Below, one piece after another: positions 35,803-49,687 of a stretch of 62,000 nucleotides of DNA. The notes beneath the pieces were generated by a model, which worked only from the letters and a program-made list of their open reading frames with translations, did not search any database and was not told the origin of the DNA. Source of the stretch: Neocallimastix lanati (nom. inval.) (lineage: Eukaryota; Neocallimastigomycota; Neocallimastigomycetes; Neocallimastigales; Neocallimastigaceae); assembly GCA_016946835.1 (NCBI GenBank), contig JACVTC010000096.1, positions 585,001 to 647,000 of the forward strand, written 5' to 3'. A program made the translations under genes and the position numbers. Every line of letters starts with the position of its first letter. Position 1 is the first letter of the stretch.

Positions 35803-35871
35803 ATGGACGTGGTGTTATCATTCGATGAATGGGAAAATTTAGAGGTTATTGCTTCTAACGCACTTTTATAA
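35803..35871 (+). other. 22-codon open frame, coding-like
   Basis: Reads MDVVLSFDEWENLEVIASNA and continues LL, then stops, and is followed within about 100 bp by an AATAAAG polyadenylation-type signal. G+C is well above the surroundings and the amino-acid mix is protein-like. It may be a very small peptide gene or a leftover first exon. Confidence 0.25.
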
Positions 35872-36094
35872 TTTTATAATGTATAATATTTTATTTCATG
35901 TATTTTATTATTCTTATTATTTTTTCTTTCATTAAAATCATGTAATTTTATTATTATTATTATAAATTAAATAAAGTTTTCTCAAAGTCAAAAAAAAAAT
36001 TATATTTAATACAATAGTTTTCTTTTTATATATATGTTAAATAATTAGATTTTATAATATTAAATAAATTATAAAAATAATAAATTATAAATTA

Positions 36095-36950
36095 CAAAAA
36101 GAGTATTTATTAATAAATAATAAATAATAAAAAAGAGTATTTATTAATAAATAATAAATAATAAATAATAAATAATAAATAATAAATAATAAATAATAAA
36201 TAATAAAAAGAGTATTTATTAATAAATAATAAATAATAAATAATAAAAAAGAGTATTTATTAATAAATAATAAATAATAAATAATAAAAAAGAGTATTTA
36301 TTAATAAATAATAAATAATAAATAATAAAAAAGAGTATTTATTAATAAATAATAAATAATAATAAATTATAAAAAGAGTATTTATTAATAAATAATAAAT
36401 AATAAATAATAAATAATAAATAATAAATAATAAAAAAGATTATTTATTAATAAATAATAAATAATAATAAATTATAAAAAGGGTATTTATTAATAAATAA
36501 TAAATAATAAATAATAAATAATAAATAATAAAAAATAAAAAAGAGTATTTATTAATAAATAATAAATAATAATAAATTATAAAAAGGGTATTTATTAATA
36601 AATAATAAATAATAATAAATTATAAAAAGAGTATTTATTAATAAATAATAAATAATAAATAATAAATAATAAATAATAATAAATAATAAAAAGAGTATTT
36701 ATTAATAAATAATAAATAATAAATAATAAATAATAAATAATAAATAATAAATAATAAAAAGAGTATTTATTAATAAATAATAAATAATAAATAATAAATA
36801 ATAAATAATAAAAAGAGTATTTATTAATAAATAATAAATAATAAATAATAAATAATAAATAATAAAAAGAGTATTTATTAATAAATAATAAATAATAAAT
36901 AATAAATAATAAATAATAAAAAGAGTATTTATTAATAAATAATAAATAAA
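36095..36950. repeat. Minisatellite, about 17 units of AAAAGAGTATTTATTAATA plus a variable heptamer run
   Basis: Each unit is a fixed block AAAAGAGTATTTATTAATA followed by two to ten copies of AATAATA-type heptamers, so unit length varies from about 40 to 70 bp. A few blocks have point variants (GGGTATT, GATTATT), and groups of neighbouring units share the same variants. Confidence 0.92.
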
Positions 36951-38669
36951 ATGATATTTATTGTATTATTTTATTATGTTTAATATTAATTTACTCTTAT
37001 ACGATTTATTATAAAAGGTGTTAACAACTTTAATTTTTTTTTAAAAAAATTTTTAAAGTAATAAAATTTTTTTTAATTATAATAAATTATTATTATTATT
37101 ATTATTAACTATTTTTAATATCATGTAATTTTAATACTTTATTTATAGTTGATTGTAATCCTTTGATCATTATTTCTATACTAAAGATTAACTTTTTTTT
37201 TATTCTATTTTATATTATTATATCAATAAATATCAAATAACTTTAAAATATCGAAATCAATAATTTTATATTGTATTAATTTTTATGATATTTCCCCGGA
37301 GAGGAGAGAGTAATTATTTGACATTAACATTTTAGTATTTAAACATAAAAACAAAAAAAAAAAAGGTTGATAATGAATATTTTATTTATAAAGATAAAAA
37401 AATAATTCGTTTTTTTATTTTATTTTATTTTTATTTTATTTTATTTTATTTTTTTATTCTTATTAAAGTGTCTTCAATATTTAAGATTATATATATTAAC
37501 CACTTTTAATTTTTTTTTATTTTTTTATAAGATTAAAAAAGAAAAAAATTGAAAAAAAAAAAAAAAAAGGAATAATAATTAATAATTATAATAATTAAGG
37601 TTTGATTTCTTTTATTTTCTTTTTCTTCTTTTTTTTTAATTTTATATTTTCATTTTTTTATTTTTATTTGATGATGTGTATTTTTTTTAATTGGATCCTA
37701 TATATTATAATATATTGCACATACATTAACACATAAATAAATTTATATTTAAATAAAAAAAAGATCAAATAATAAAAAAAAAAAAAATTATATTTATTAT
37801 ATTTATTAAATTTGGTGGAATGGAATATCATGATTAATAAATGGATGAATGATAATAATAATAAAGGAATCATTAGAATTCAAAACAATTAATAATAAAT
37901 AATTTATAAATAATAAAAAATATATAATAATAAATAATAAATAGTTAATAAGTAAAAAAAAATCCAATTATTCATAATATTAAGTAAATAATAAATGAAT
38001 AATAATAATATGAAATAAAATTTTATTTATAATTTTAGACTATTTAAAAAGTTTAATATTATTAATAATATTAAATAAAGATTAAATTATTTAAATATTA
38101 TTATTATTATTTATTATTTATTATTATTATTATTATTAGTATTATTTATTTATTTATTTATTTTAAATTAGTATATTAATTAAATCATTTTTAATTATTT
38201 GTTTTAAGATTTATTATTTATTTATTTATATATTTAATTATTTATTTATATAATTAAAAATAAATAAATAAATAAATAAATAATAAACATTATTTATTTA
38301 TTTATTAATTTATTTATTTTTATAAAAGGAAATAATTAATAATTTTACTGTTCTTTTTATTTTTTTTATTTTCTTTTTTATTATTTTTATTCTTTTTGAA
38401 GCAAGAAAATAATTATTTATATTATAATATAGATTTTAGATTTAAACCAAAAAAAAAAAAAAAAAAGAAGATTAGATATAAATAATTTAATATTATTTTC
38501 TTAAAAAAAAAAAAAAAGAAAAAATAACACAAAATAAAATAAAATAAAAAAATAAAAATAAAAATAAAAATAAATAAAATATAAATAATAAATAAAAATA
38601 GAAAAAAAAAATAAATAAAATAAAAATAATATAAATTATAATTTAAATAAAAAAAATATCTATAAAGTA

Positions 38670-39542
38670 ATGGCTGTCAAAAAAAGAAATACTGAAAAAC
38701 CTGAAGAAGAAACTACTACCAAAAAAGTTGAAGCTACTTCCGAAAAAAAGGAAGTTAAAGCTCCAGCCAAACAATGTAACAGTAGTTGTAACGGTTGTTC
38801 CTGTTTTAAATCTTTACTTGTATTTGTAATTTCTTTTTGTTGTGTAATTTGTGGTTTTGCTTTCTATTTAAAACAATACCAACCAGAATTATATGCTGAA
38901 AGAATAGAAGCTTTATTACCAACTTTCCAACAACAATATCCAAAAACTCAAACTACTCAATCATCTGATGCTACAGCTTCAGCTATTACTACCGCTTCAG
39001 CTACTACTACTTCAAATCCAGAAAAACTAGTTGAAGAAGTTTTTGAAAAGAAATTAAATATCAATGATTTAGATGATGCTATTAACTTAGAAGAAAAAGC
39101 TTTCCTTAGGAATGCTATGAAAGAAGAAGAAATTTATGAAAAAATTAAGGATAGACCAGAATTATTAAGAGTTAAACAATACTACGATGAACCAATTGGT
39201 CAAATGGTTAAAAGAATTAGTTTAGAGGAACAAGTTGTTTTATTCATTAATAGTAATGATGAGTAAGTTTTATTTTTTTTTCTCTTTTTTATCTAACAAT
39301 ATTTATATTTATATTTACATATATTATATATAATTATTATTTTATTTTATTATTATTTTTTTTTTTACTTTCCAATTAATAATTTTATCAATAAATTAAA
39401 TAAAAAAAAAAAAAAAAAAGGGAAAAATTTTATAAATGAATGACAATAAATATATAAATATAAACTAATATATAAAATTAAAATAGTGTTTACATTTATA
39501 TAATGAATTTTATTAAATGTATATAAATTTAGATAAATATTC

Positions 39543-39598
<56 letters not shown>

Positions 39599-40723
39599 TT
39601 TTTTTTCATTTTTTGTTTTATAATCTATATATATATTAAAATTAATATTAATAATAATAATATCTTTATAATTATAAAAAAAATATATAACAACAGGAGA
39701 TCCAAAGTTACTCGTTTAGCTATTTCTCAAGCCAAGGTCCCATTTGGTGTTATGGAAGTTGATAATGAACGTAAGTTTTTCTTTAATTTTTTTTTTTTAT
39801 ACTTTTAAATATCATTAATATATTAATAATACATATGTAATTAATAATAATAATAATATAAAATATAAATATATAAAATAAAATAAAATAAAAAGTAATT
39901 ATTAATTAATATTTTATTCATCAAATTATATTAATCTTTTTTCTAATATTATGTACTTATATCGTTTTATTTATTATATATTTCCTTTTTTTTTTTTTTT
40001 ATTTTTTTATTTTTATTTTTAAAATATCAATATATATATTTGTAATTATCTATTAATTTTATTCTATTCAATTATATATATTATAATAATTATCATATTC
40101 ATAAATAATTTTTATAAATTATATACTAATTAATCATGAAACTTCAACAATTGAAAAAAAAAAAAAATAAAAAATAAAAATACTTGGATTATAAAATAAT
40201 AATAATATGAATATATATATATATATAAATAAAATCTTAAAATCAATTATACATATATAAACTGGAATTAATTAAAAACAAACAAACAAACAAAAAATGA
40301 TCATTATTATTTTTTTTTATATTATCTTTAATTTTTACTTATTTTTTATAATTATTTATTATTTATTATTTATTATTATTATTATTATTTTCATTTCATC
40401 CATAAAATTATATGTATATATATAATAAAGCACGTGGTAATGAAATTAGATCCGCTTTATTCAGAATGACTTCTCAAAGAACTTTCCCATTTATTTTTGT
40501 TAATGGTGAATTCTTTGGTAACAGTTATGCTTTACAAAGAGCTATGCAAAATGGTGAATTCTATGAACTTGTAGATAGTGAAGTTAATAAGAAGAATTGG
40601 TTATTAGAAAAAGAAGAATATCATCAAAAAATTTTAAAGAGAAAAAAGCAAAATGAAGAAAGAGAAAAAAGAAAATTAGAAAAAATTAAGAAGAAGATTG
40701 AAGAAAAGAAAGCTGAACTTTAA
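38670..40723 (+). CDS. Membrane-anchored glutaredoxin-fold protein lacking the CxxC motif, three exons
   Basis: Exons 38670-39262, 39697-39770 and 40431-40723 join to 319 residues. A Lys/Glu/Thr-rich N-terminus (about 1-34) and a Cys-rich patch (CNSSCNGCSC) precede one transmembrane helix, SLLVFVISFCCVICGFAFYL (about residues 50-69). A Thr/Ser-rich linker follows. The C-terminal half keeps the glutaredoxin landmarks: VVLFINS as the first strand, SKVTRLAISQAKVPFGVMEV, the cis-Pro motif TFPFIFVNGEFFGN (usually TVPxVFINGxxIGG) and a helix LQRAM. The catalytic Cys pair that should follow the first strand is absent; the sequence there is NSNDERS. A basic coiled coil ends the chain. It is therefore probably a structural or binding relative rather than a redox enzyme. 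Topology and partner are unknown. Confidence 0.75.
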
Positions 40724-41067
40724 GATAAAATAAAATAAAAATGCAGAAAAAATAAAATAAAAAAAAAAAATAATAAAAAAAATTAAAAAATGAAATTATA
40801 ATTAAATAATAAACTATAGTAATATTAATAAAATAAAATAAAATAAAATAAAATAAAATAAAATAAAATAAAATAAAACAAATATAAAATAATAAAAAAG
40901 ATAAAAAAAAAATGAAGTAATAAATATTAATCTTTTTACATTTTTTTTTTTTTTTATTATTATTAATTTTTATTTTATCTATATAAAACTTTTAATAATC
41001 TATCATTAATATTTAAATGGTATATATAAAAAAATAATAATAATAATAATAATAATTAATATTTAAT

Positions 41068-41098
<31 letters not shown>

Positions 41099-41768
41099 GT
41101 ATAGAATATATATATATATATATATAATGATAATTAATAATATAAAAAAAAAAAAACCTTGTAGGAATAAAAAAAAAAAAAAAAAAAATAAAGTAATAAA
41201 TAATAAAAAAATATAAACACTCTATTTATTAATATATATGAAGGGTTTTTTTATATTTATTAAATTTTAAATATATATTCCTTTTCAATGCATTGAATTT
41301 GATGGTCAATAAATTTGATAGAATGAGAAAAACTTTTAATTTTTATTATTTTTATTATTATAATTATTATTATTATTATTTTTTTTTTTTTTATATAACT
41401 CATTAATCAGTTAATGATCATTGTTATTATACGATTATTATTTATTTATTATTTTTATTTTTATTTTTTATTTATTTATTTTTATTTTTTACTTTTTACT
41501 TTTTATTTTTTATTTTATTTTTTATTTTTATTTATTTATTATTTTTTTTATTTTTTATAAAAAAAAAAAAAATTAAAAAATTAAAATATAGGTCTTTAGG
41601 AATATCTATTTTTTTTTTTTTTATTTTTTATTTTATTTTTTTTTTTTATTTTTTTTTTATTAGTTTTTATAAATTCCAAATTTATTAATTAATTATTTAT
41701 ATATATATATATAATATATATATATTAATATATTTTTAAAATTTATAGATATATAATATAATCATTTA

Positions 41769-41815
<47 letters not shown>

Positions 41816-42050
41816 AATACTATGATGAACGTCTTTATATATTATATATATTATATATATATGTCTTTTTTTTATTATTATTATATATATTTATATATAT
41901 TTTTTTAAAAAATACTATGATGAACGTCTTTATATATATATATATATATATATGTCTTTTTATTTTTATTTTTATTTTTATTTTTGTCTTTTATTTTTAT
42001 TTTTATTTTTATTTTTATTTTTTTATTTTTGGAAGAGGGGATTTTAATTT

Positions 42051-42097
<47 letters not shown>

Positions 42098-42121
42098 TTA
42101 AAAAATATATATATAAAAAAC
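40724..42121. other. Convergent 3' intergenic
   Basis: Lies between the ends of the glutaredoxin-fold and VAP genes. It holds (AAAAT)n, A and T runs and a direct repeat at 41800-41962. No gene seen. Confidence 0.65.
41800..41965. repeat. Direct duplication of about 60 bp
   Basis: TACTATGATGAACGTCTTTA followed by a TA tract and ATGTCTTTTT occurs at about 41818-41872 and again at about 41912-41962. The copies differ mainly in TA-tract length. Confidence 0.85.
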
Positions 42122-44118
42122 TTAGAAACAAAAGGCACCAATTAAAAATGATAAAACTGCAACAATGGCAATAAGTTCAACTGGTACAAGTGTCTTTTCT
42201 TTTGGACCTCCTTTCGCTAACTGAGTGGTTGTTCCTGCCTTAATATCACGAGAAGTAGTGGTAGCACCCACTTTACCTTTTTTATAAGCATCTAAAGCCA
42301 TTTCTAATTCCTTAATCTTTTCTTTTGCTGCAATTAATTCTTCATTTTTAGTAGATGAAGAGAGTTTAGTGGCTTCCATAGTAGAAGAGATAATACTTGC
42401 TGGAATAGCAGTAACATTAGAAGAAGCATCAACTGTATTATTTGCTAAGGATTCACGACTTGAACCTACTTCTTCAACCTCTGGAATAGTAGAATTATCA
42501 TTTGGTAATTTGTAGACACAAGTAAGTTTGTCTTCACCTAAAATTTTCTTTGCATCAACTGGGTTAATCTTTTTTTGTTTATCCATATCTTGGAATTTAG
42601 CCATAAGGTATTTTTGGAATTCTTTTTGTTCAGTATTGTTTTTAATAATTTCATCTTCATTAATCATCATACTTTGAACTAAGAATTTATCTTTACACTT
42701 ATAATCCGGCTGTTTATTTATTTATTTATTTTTATTTTTTTTTGTAGTTTTTTTTTTTTTTTTTTTTTTTTAATTTTTTTAAATGATTATTTGAATAAAT
42801 ATAATATAAATGACAGTATCATAATATAATAATATAATTAAAAATAATAAAATAATGAAATATTAAATATAAAATATTGAATATATAAATGTAATAAATA
42901 GAATATATAAATATAAAAAATAGAATATATAATTATAAAAAATAGAAAATATAGAATATATAAATATATAAATATAAATATTAAAAAAAAAAAAAAATAA
43001 ATAAATATAAATTAAATAAATATACAATATATACATAAAAAATATAGAAATATAAAATAAAAAATTGAAATATAATGAATAAATTTAAAGAATATAAATA
43101 TAAAAATATAAAACATAATATATATGCATATAATATAGTATAGATGTAATATATTAAATATAAAATTTATTAGTTTTTTTTATCATTAGTTTATTATAAA
43201 TTATGCAGTAAAATGCATAAAAATATAAATTTATATGAAGGTATAATTTTAATCTAATTAATTTTTTTAAAAAAAAGATAATTATTATATATATATATAT
43301 TTATTTATGGATTTGTCGTAATATGAAAAACATACTGGGAATTCTTCGTTAGTAGCATTACGTCTAATTTCAATATCACGACTTGATTGTGGGCCAATTT
43401 CAGCACAATTTGGATTGACAATGTAATTATTTGGTGCTGTTGTTTTAATCTTGAATACTATAATATTTCATATAAAATAAATTATTTTACATTTATAATA
43501 AAGTTAAATATATATATATATATTTTATTAATTTATATTATCTATTATTTAATGGTAATATATATTTAAATATTTTATAAATAAAAATTCATATCCAATA
43601 TGTACTAAAATTTAATATGTTTATATATTTAATACGTTTATATTATGTATATAACTTATTCTAATATTTATATAATAATTAAATTATATTATAAAAAAAA
43701 ATATTTACTAATATAAGAATCAGTAATATTTTTAATTCTTAAAGTTCGAGTCTTTGGAGTATTGAAAGGACGTTGGAAGATTAATTGTTTTGGTGGATCT
43801 GCAATAAATTTTTTTATTATATATTATATTATCCATAATTCCAAATTGAATAAATTATAATATATATATATATATATATAATAAGTGAACATAAAAACAA
43901 AAAAGAAATAACATAATATTTGTTTAGTTTGTTTTAATAATTTATAATAATAATTATAATAATTATAACAAAAATAAGACAAAATAAAAATAAAAGAAAA
44001 AAGAAAATATTAGTATATTCTTTTATTTAATATATATATATATATATATATAATTATATTTAAAATAGAAGTATTTATTGTAAATACCAAGTTCAACGAA
44101 TTTTGGATGTGTAGACAT
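42122..44118 (-). CDS. vap: VAMP-associated protein (VAP, MSP-domain ER tether), four exons
   Basis: Exons 44088-44118, 43709-43798, 43336-43457 and 42122-42709 join to 276 residues. The N-terminal MSP domain (about 5-125) has DPPKQLIFQRPFNTPKTRTL, LRIKNITDSYI, FKIKTTAPNNYIVNPN and KDKFLVQSM, close to the FFAT-motif-binding VAP consensus (FKVKTTAPxRYxVxPN). A Ser/Thr-rich linker follows, then a short coiled coil (AKEKIKELEMALDAYKKG) and a C-terminal hydrophobic tail anchor (VELIAIVAVLSFLIGAFCF). This is the standard VAP layout. VAPs sit in the ER membrane and recruit FFAT-bearing lipid-transfer proteins at contact sites. All introns are GT-AG. Convergent with the upstream plus-strand gene. 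Confidence 0.95.
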
Positions 44119-44580
44119 TTTGATTTATTATTTATATTTATCTAATTATTATATATATTAAAATATTAAATATTGAATTTTAATAATCATTTATATTTAT
44201 ATATATAAACAAATATAAAGTTAAATTTAAAAATTTTTTCTTTAATATTTTCTATTATTTTTTCTTTTATAGATTTTTGATACAAAATATTTTATATAAA
44301 AAATTTACTGATAAAAGTTAACATGTAATAATATGTGTGAATTTCTATTAATTATTTATATACAAACATAAATGAATAATATACTTGTTTAAAACTGTTT
44401 AAATTTCGATATAATCATTTTACTATTATTATTTTCATTATTATTATTATTATTACATTATTATTAATAAATTACTATTAATATTATATAATTAATATTA
44501 TTATTTTATTATTATTATTATTATTATAAGATATCATTTTTAAGTAGTGTGAAATCTATTTATATCCTGTTACTTATGAA

Positions 44581-44697
44581 ATAACAATATTAAAATAATT
44601 AAATATATATATTTATAAAATACAAATTTCAATATTATATAATAACAATATTAAAATAATTAAATATATATATTTATAAAATACAAATTTCAATATT
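44581..44697. repeat. Tandem duplication of about 58 bp
   Basis: The block AATAACAATATTAAAATAAT, continuing to CAAATTTCAATATTATAT, is present twice head to tail with no differences that I can see, so the duplication is recent. Confidence 0.92.
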
Positions 44698-45499
44698 ATA
44701 TATATATATATTTATTGAAAAAAAAAAAATACTAATTTGATGAAATTTGTACTTTATAAATATATTTATAGATAAATAAGTTTATTTTTATTTATTTATT
44801 TATTTATTTTGTTCTCTAATAATATATTAACTTTTACTCTTTTTTTTTTTTATTTTTCCTTCTGACTTTTTTTATTTAATTTTTTTTATTTATATTACTT
44901 CTCTATTGCACATTTTAATTTATAACTCTTTATACACTAATAAACAAATATGAAACTAAATAAAATAAAAAACTATTGATTTCTAATTTTTATCTCCTTT
45001 TCGGAGTTTATATTAATGATTATTACAATTTAAATAGTTAATAAGTATAGATATATTTATTTTTATTTTTATGTATTTTTATTTTTATTTTATTTATTTA
45101 AAAGATAGGAAGATTGTCGTTTTTTTTTTTTTTTTTTTTTGATATTTTTAAAAATAAAAAACTAGACAAAAAATAAGTTAAGACTATTATTTTAAGAAAT
45201 GAAAAAAATTTTTTTTAAAGTTCTATTTTTAATGGAAAAAAAAAAAGATTATTATAGATATTTAATATTTATATTAAATATTTAAATTAATTAATATTAA
45301 AATTAATTAATAATTAAATAAATGAATAAATTAATAATTAAATAGTAAAAGTATACTAATAATTAGATAAATTAATGAATTTATTAATAAATAAATTTAA
45401 ATATAAATAGATAGACAAATTATTATTAGATAATAAAATTACTTTAAATAGTTGTTATAATTTTACATATATATAAAAATAAAACGTTTTATAATTATA

Positions 45500-45559
<60 letters not shown>

Positions 45560-46494
45560 ATTAATTAATTAATTAATTATTTTATATTTATTTTTTATTT
45601 GATGGATGGTCCTTCTAATCAATAAATTAATTTTTTCAAAAAAATAAAAAAATGAGGCACTTCCATATAATATAAAATTATAATACAAAATAAGAGAATT
45701 CACAATTCACATATTAATTGCATAAAAATTAGAATTTATCTTTTTTTTTTTTTTTTTTTTTTTTTTTTATTTTTTATATACATATATAAATACATAAAAT
45801 GAATTTTATTTATATAATTTGTTTCTTTTTTTTTTTTTTTTTTTATTTTTTTTTTTATTTTATTTTTTTTTTGTTAATTTTACTATGAATAATAGTAACC
45901 AATATTACCAATAATAACTAATAATGATTTTTATTATTATTTTTAAAGGATAAAATTTAAAAATTATAACAGAAATATTTAGTAAATTTATTATATATAT
46001 AATTGTTCATATTATTTTTATTCTATTATTTTTAAATAGTGATATATATATATATACATAATATAAAATATTATGCTTTATTTTCTTTTCTTTTTTCTAT
46101 TTCTTTTTTTTTTATTATTATTTTTATTTTTATTTTTACTTTTTTTTTTTCATTCGTTATGATATAAATATGCAAAAATAATTCTTATCTATAATGCGAA
46201 TGCGAACAAAAAAAACAACAATTGGTTGAATTAATTTAAACTTTTTTTTTTTTTTTTATTTTATTTTACCTAAATTTTTATTTTATTTTATTTCATTTTT
46301 TTTTTAAAATTTTTAATTTATTAATATTAATATTAATATTATTATTTTTTTTTTAAAAAATTTTAAAGTTTTTAAAATTTTTTTTATCATATTTTTCAAT
46401 CAGTAAGTAATTTTTATATATTTAATGTCTATATATATTCAATGTACCTCTACAATATAAGCCATAAAAAAATAAGAAAATCTAAAATATTAAA

Positions 46495-47040
46495 CAAAAA
46501 TTTAATTCCTTTAAAAGATAAAGAAGAGTCAGAGTCATAGGACTTTCAAAAGTAATTTATTTTTATAAACTTTGGTTATTAACTAAACAGGATGAAAATT
46601 GAATATTATATCACAAAATTTTTGATTTATTTTATTTTATTTATTTTTTTTTATTTTTCATCTTTACAACTAAAAGTATATGATAATTTAATGAGAAATT
46701 AATTGAATCATTAATATTAACTTGTTCATATAAAAATTTTAAGGGTTTAAAAAAAAAAAAAAAAAAAAAAAATTAAATAAAAAGTAAATAATATATTTAT
46801 ATTTATATTTAATCATTATATTGTTATTTATATCTTTTTTACTATTATTTTAAATTATATAACTATTCTATGCTTCATACAAAATATTATAGACTTTAAT
46901 TCAAAAATATTTGATGACAGGAGAAAGGAATTAGAAAAACAATTCAATCTATGATGGCATGAGGAGGGATATGGAAGAATAACCCTATCTACGATGAAAT
47001 GAGAAGAAGAAATAGAAATATTAATACAAATTTAATAATT
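46495..47040 (+). pseudogene. Decayed coding-like patch
   Basis: Two short stretches have protein-like composition: KDKEESES near 46518 and, at 46910-47030, DRRKELEKQFN in one frame and IWKNNPIYDEMRRRNRNI in another. Within the second, two similar segments (CAATCTATGATGGCATGAGG and CCCTATCTACGATGAAATGA) lie in tandem, as if from a repeat protein. Stops and frame changes rule out an intact gene. Parent family not recognised. Confidence 0.25.
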
Positions 47041-47447
47041 TAAATATTAATAATGTAGAAATAATTTTAATACATTCTAATACATTCTATTTTTACTTTC
47101 TACTATAATTATTTAATATAAAAAAAAAAAAAAAAAAAAAATAAATATAATAATAGTTAATAATAATAATAATAAATAATAAATAATAATAATGAATAAT
47201 GAATAATAATAATAATAATAATAATTTATTTATTTATTTATCTTTGTTAATACTAACATAGCTAACATAGTTATTGAGTTTTAAATAAATAAATAAAAAA
47301 AAAAAAAAAAAAAAAAGAAAAAGAAAAAGTTATATATAAAATTTAAAAATATGAATATATAAATAAATAATATTTTAATTTATGATTATTATTTTTCATT
47401 ATTATTAATTTACAATCTTTATATCTTTATATGTATATATATATATA

Positions 47448-47481
<34 letters not shown>

Positions 47482-47623
47482 TTTAAACTTAAATATTTTT
47501 ACAATTATTTATTTATTTATTTTTTTTTTCTAATATAATTTTATTTATTTTCATTTTATTTATTTTTTATTTTTTTAATTTTTTTTTTTTTATTTTTGTT
47601 TTATATTTATAATTATTTCATAT

Positions 47624-47846
47624 TTAATTAAACATGACACATATTTCTTTTAAGGCATCACATGCAGAAGAACCAACTAATCCTCCTGAATTTTTTAAAT
47701 CTTGTAATAACATATTTATTTCTGAAAATTCTTGATAGGCTATTTTACATCTTTGAATTCTGTTTCAATAAAATATATATAAAATATATATATATATATA
47801 TATATAAATATAAATTTTATTATCATTATTATTATTATTATTATTT

Positions 47847-47903
<57 letters not shown>

Positions 47904-48667
47904 TTTTTATTATTATTTTTTATTTTTATATAATTTCTATTATTAATTTTTAGTGTTTTTAAAATATTTTTCGATAGTACCTTTCTTCTCTTGAAATATC
48001 AATTCCAGTAGATGGGAAATTTATATCGGTTTTCAAATTTGAAATAATTAATTCTGAAAAATTTTTTGCCAAATTTTTAATTATGGAACATGAGGTTACA
48101 ATATAACTATTGTTACAATTAATTAATTGGTATTATTATTATTATTATCATTATAATATGATTGATGAAATATTAATAAGATAATTAAATAGTTAAAGTT
48201 ATTCATTTAGTATTATATATGTATATTGTAGATTTTCCACTATATAATATATATTTATATAAATTATTTTTTAAAAAATAAAACTTTAAGTTAAAAAAAT
48301 AAAAAAAAAAAAAAAAAAAAAAAAAGGTTAACATACTCTTCATATATTTCAAATAAAAGTTCTTTCAATATTGGAAGTAATGTGATACAGGTATCTAAAT
48401 TAATTACATTTAATTTAAATTTCAATAGTTTTAAAATATCAACAGTAACGGCTGGATCATGAAGTTCAATCAATGCTTCAATGGAACCTCTAACATTGGT
48501 ATTATCCCAGGTTTGATGAACATATTTTATATTATTTAATCTTTTCGTTAAAATCGTTTCCATTACATTATTTCTAAGTTTTAATGAATCTATAATATCC
48601 ATTTCATTTTCTATTTTTGTAATACCAGCAAGGGATGGATTAAGTGGTAATTCTTGATATGAAGAAT

Positions 48668-48705
<38 letters not shown>

Positions 48706-49651
48706 TTTTTTTTTTTTTATTTTTAATTATTTATTTAATTATTTAATTATTTATTTGTTTATTTAAATTTAAAAAAAGGGTAATATATTTATTTAAAATT
48801 ATTATTATTAGTATTATTTATTTATTACTATAGTTCAATATATATGTATTTATTATTAATATAGTTTTTGTTATATAATGTTTTAATATATAATTAAGTA
48901 TTTACGGATAGAAATTTGGCGGCATCAAGGTTTTGAATGCTATTTCCTGCTGAAGAGATAAACATATAACTTGAGGATGGCATAGCTATTGGTGATTGGG
49001 TATTTAAGCTATTATTATTTATAATATTGTTATTAGAATTGCCATTAAGATTAATATTATTATTGGTACTATTCAATGGACTTTTATTTGTCATAGTATT
49101 GATATTTTTAGTTAGACTATTTATATTATTATTGGATATAATATTAGTATTAATACTTGTATTATTTAAATTATTACTATCAATAATATTAGCATTATTA
49201 TTTAATTTAGGACTATTAATACTGTTATTAATATTATTTTTATTGAAAGTATTAATATTATTATTAAAGTTATTATTATTATTGAAATTATTATTATTTG
49301 CGTTGATATTATTAATACTGTTGTTATTACTGATATTCATTCTATTTATATTTGGACTATTTATACTTATATTACTATTACTATTTAAATTGGAATTAGA
49401 ATTATTCATGAGACTTTTATTTTTCATATTTTCAATAGAACTTAATTTGGTTAATCCGGCATTACTAATAATATTTTTGGTATTACTATTTATAATATTG
49501 GAAGATGGTCCATTACTAATACCAGAATTGGATCTATGAACCGATGATGCTCGAGAAGATGGCCTTGGTACATTAAATCCCATGACTTCATTTCCCATAT
49601 TTCTATTCGATTGTGTTGGCACTATTATATTATATATTTATTTATATATTC

Positions 49652-49687
<36 letters not shown>

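Larger units (their letters stand above)
35081..38669. other. Intergenic of about 3.6 kb, repeat-rich
   Basis: It contains A runs and an AAAACAA repeat just after the RGS stop (35081-35300), a tiny frame at 35803, a minisatellite at about 36095-36950, and the promoter of the glutaredoxin-fold gene, with (AAAATA)n and A runs up to the start. The patch TTTCCCCGGAGAGGAGAG near 37291 stands out by composition. No gene model was found. Confidence 0.6.
44119..47623. other. Intergenic of about 3.5 kb
   Basis: It includes the VAP promoter, a tandem duplication at 44581-44697, an (AATA)n tract at about 45499-45558, long T runs (about 45740-45768, 45828-45843) and a decayed coding-like patch at 46495-47040. 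No intact gene was found. Confidence 0.6.

Noticed and set aside
36095-36950. CRISPR-like array
   Set aside because: The regularly spaced blocks are separated by heptamer repeats, not unique spacers, and the genome is eukaryotic.
49027-49539. 170-codon Leu-rich frame on the plus strand
   Set aside because: It is the antisense shadow of the Asn-rich linker of katanin p80.
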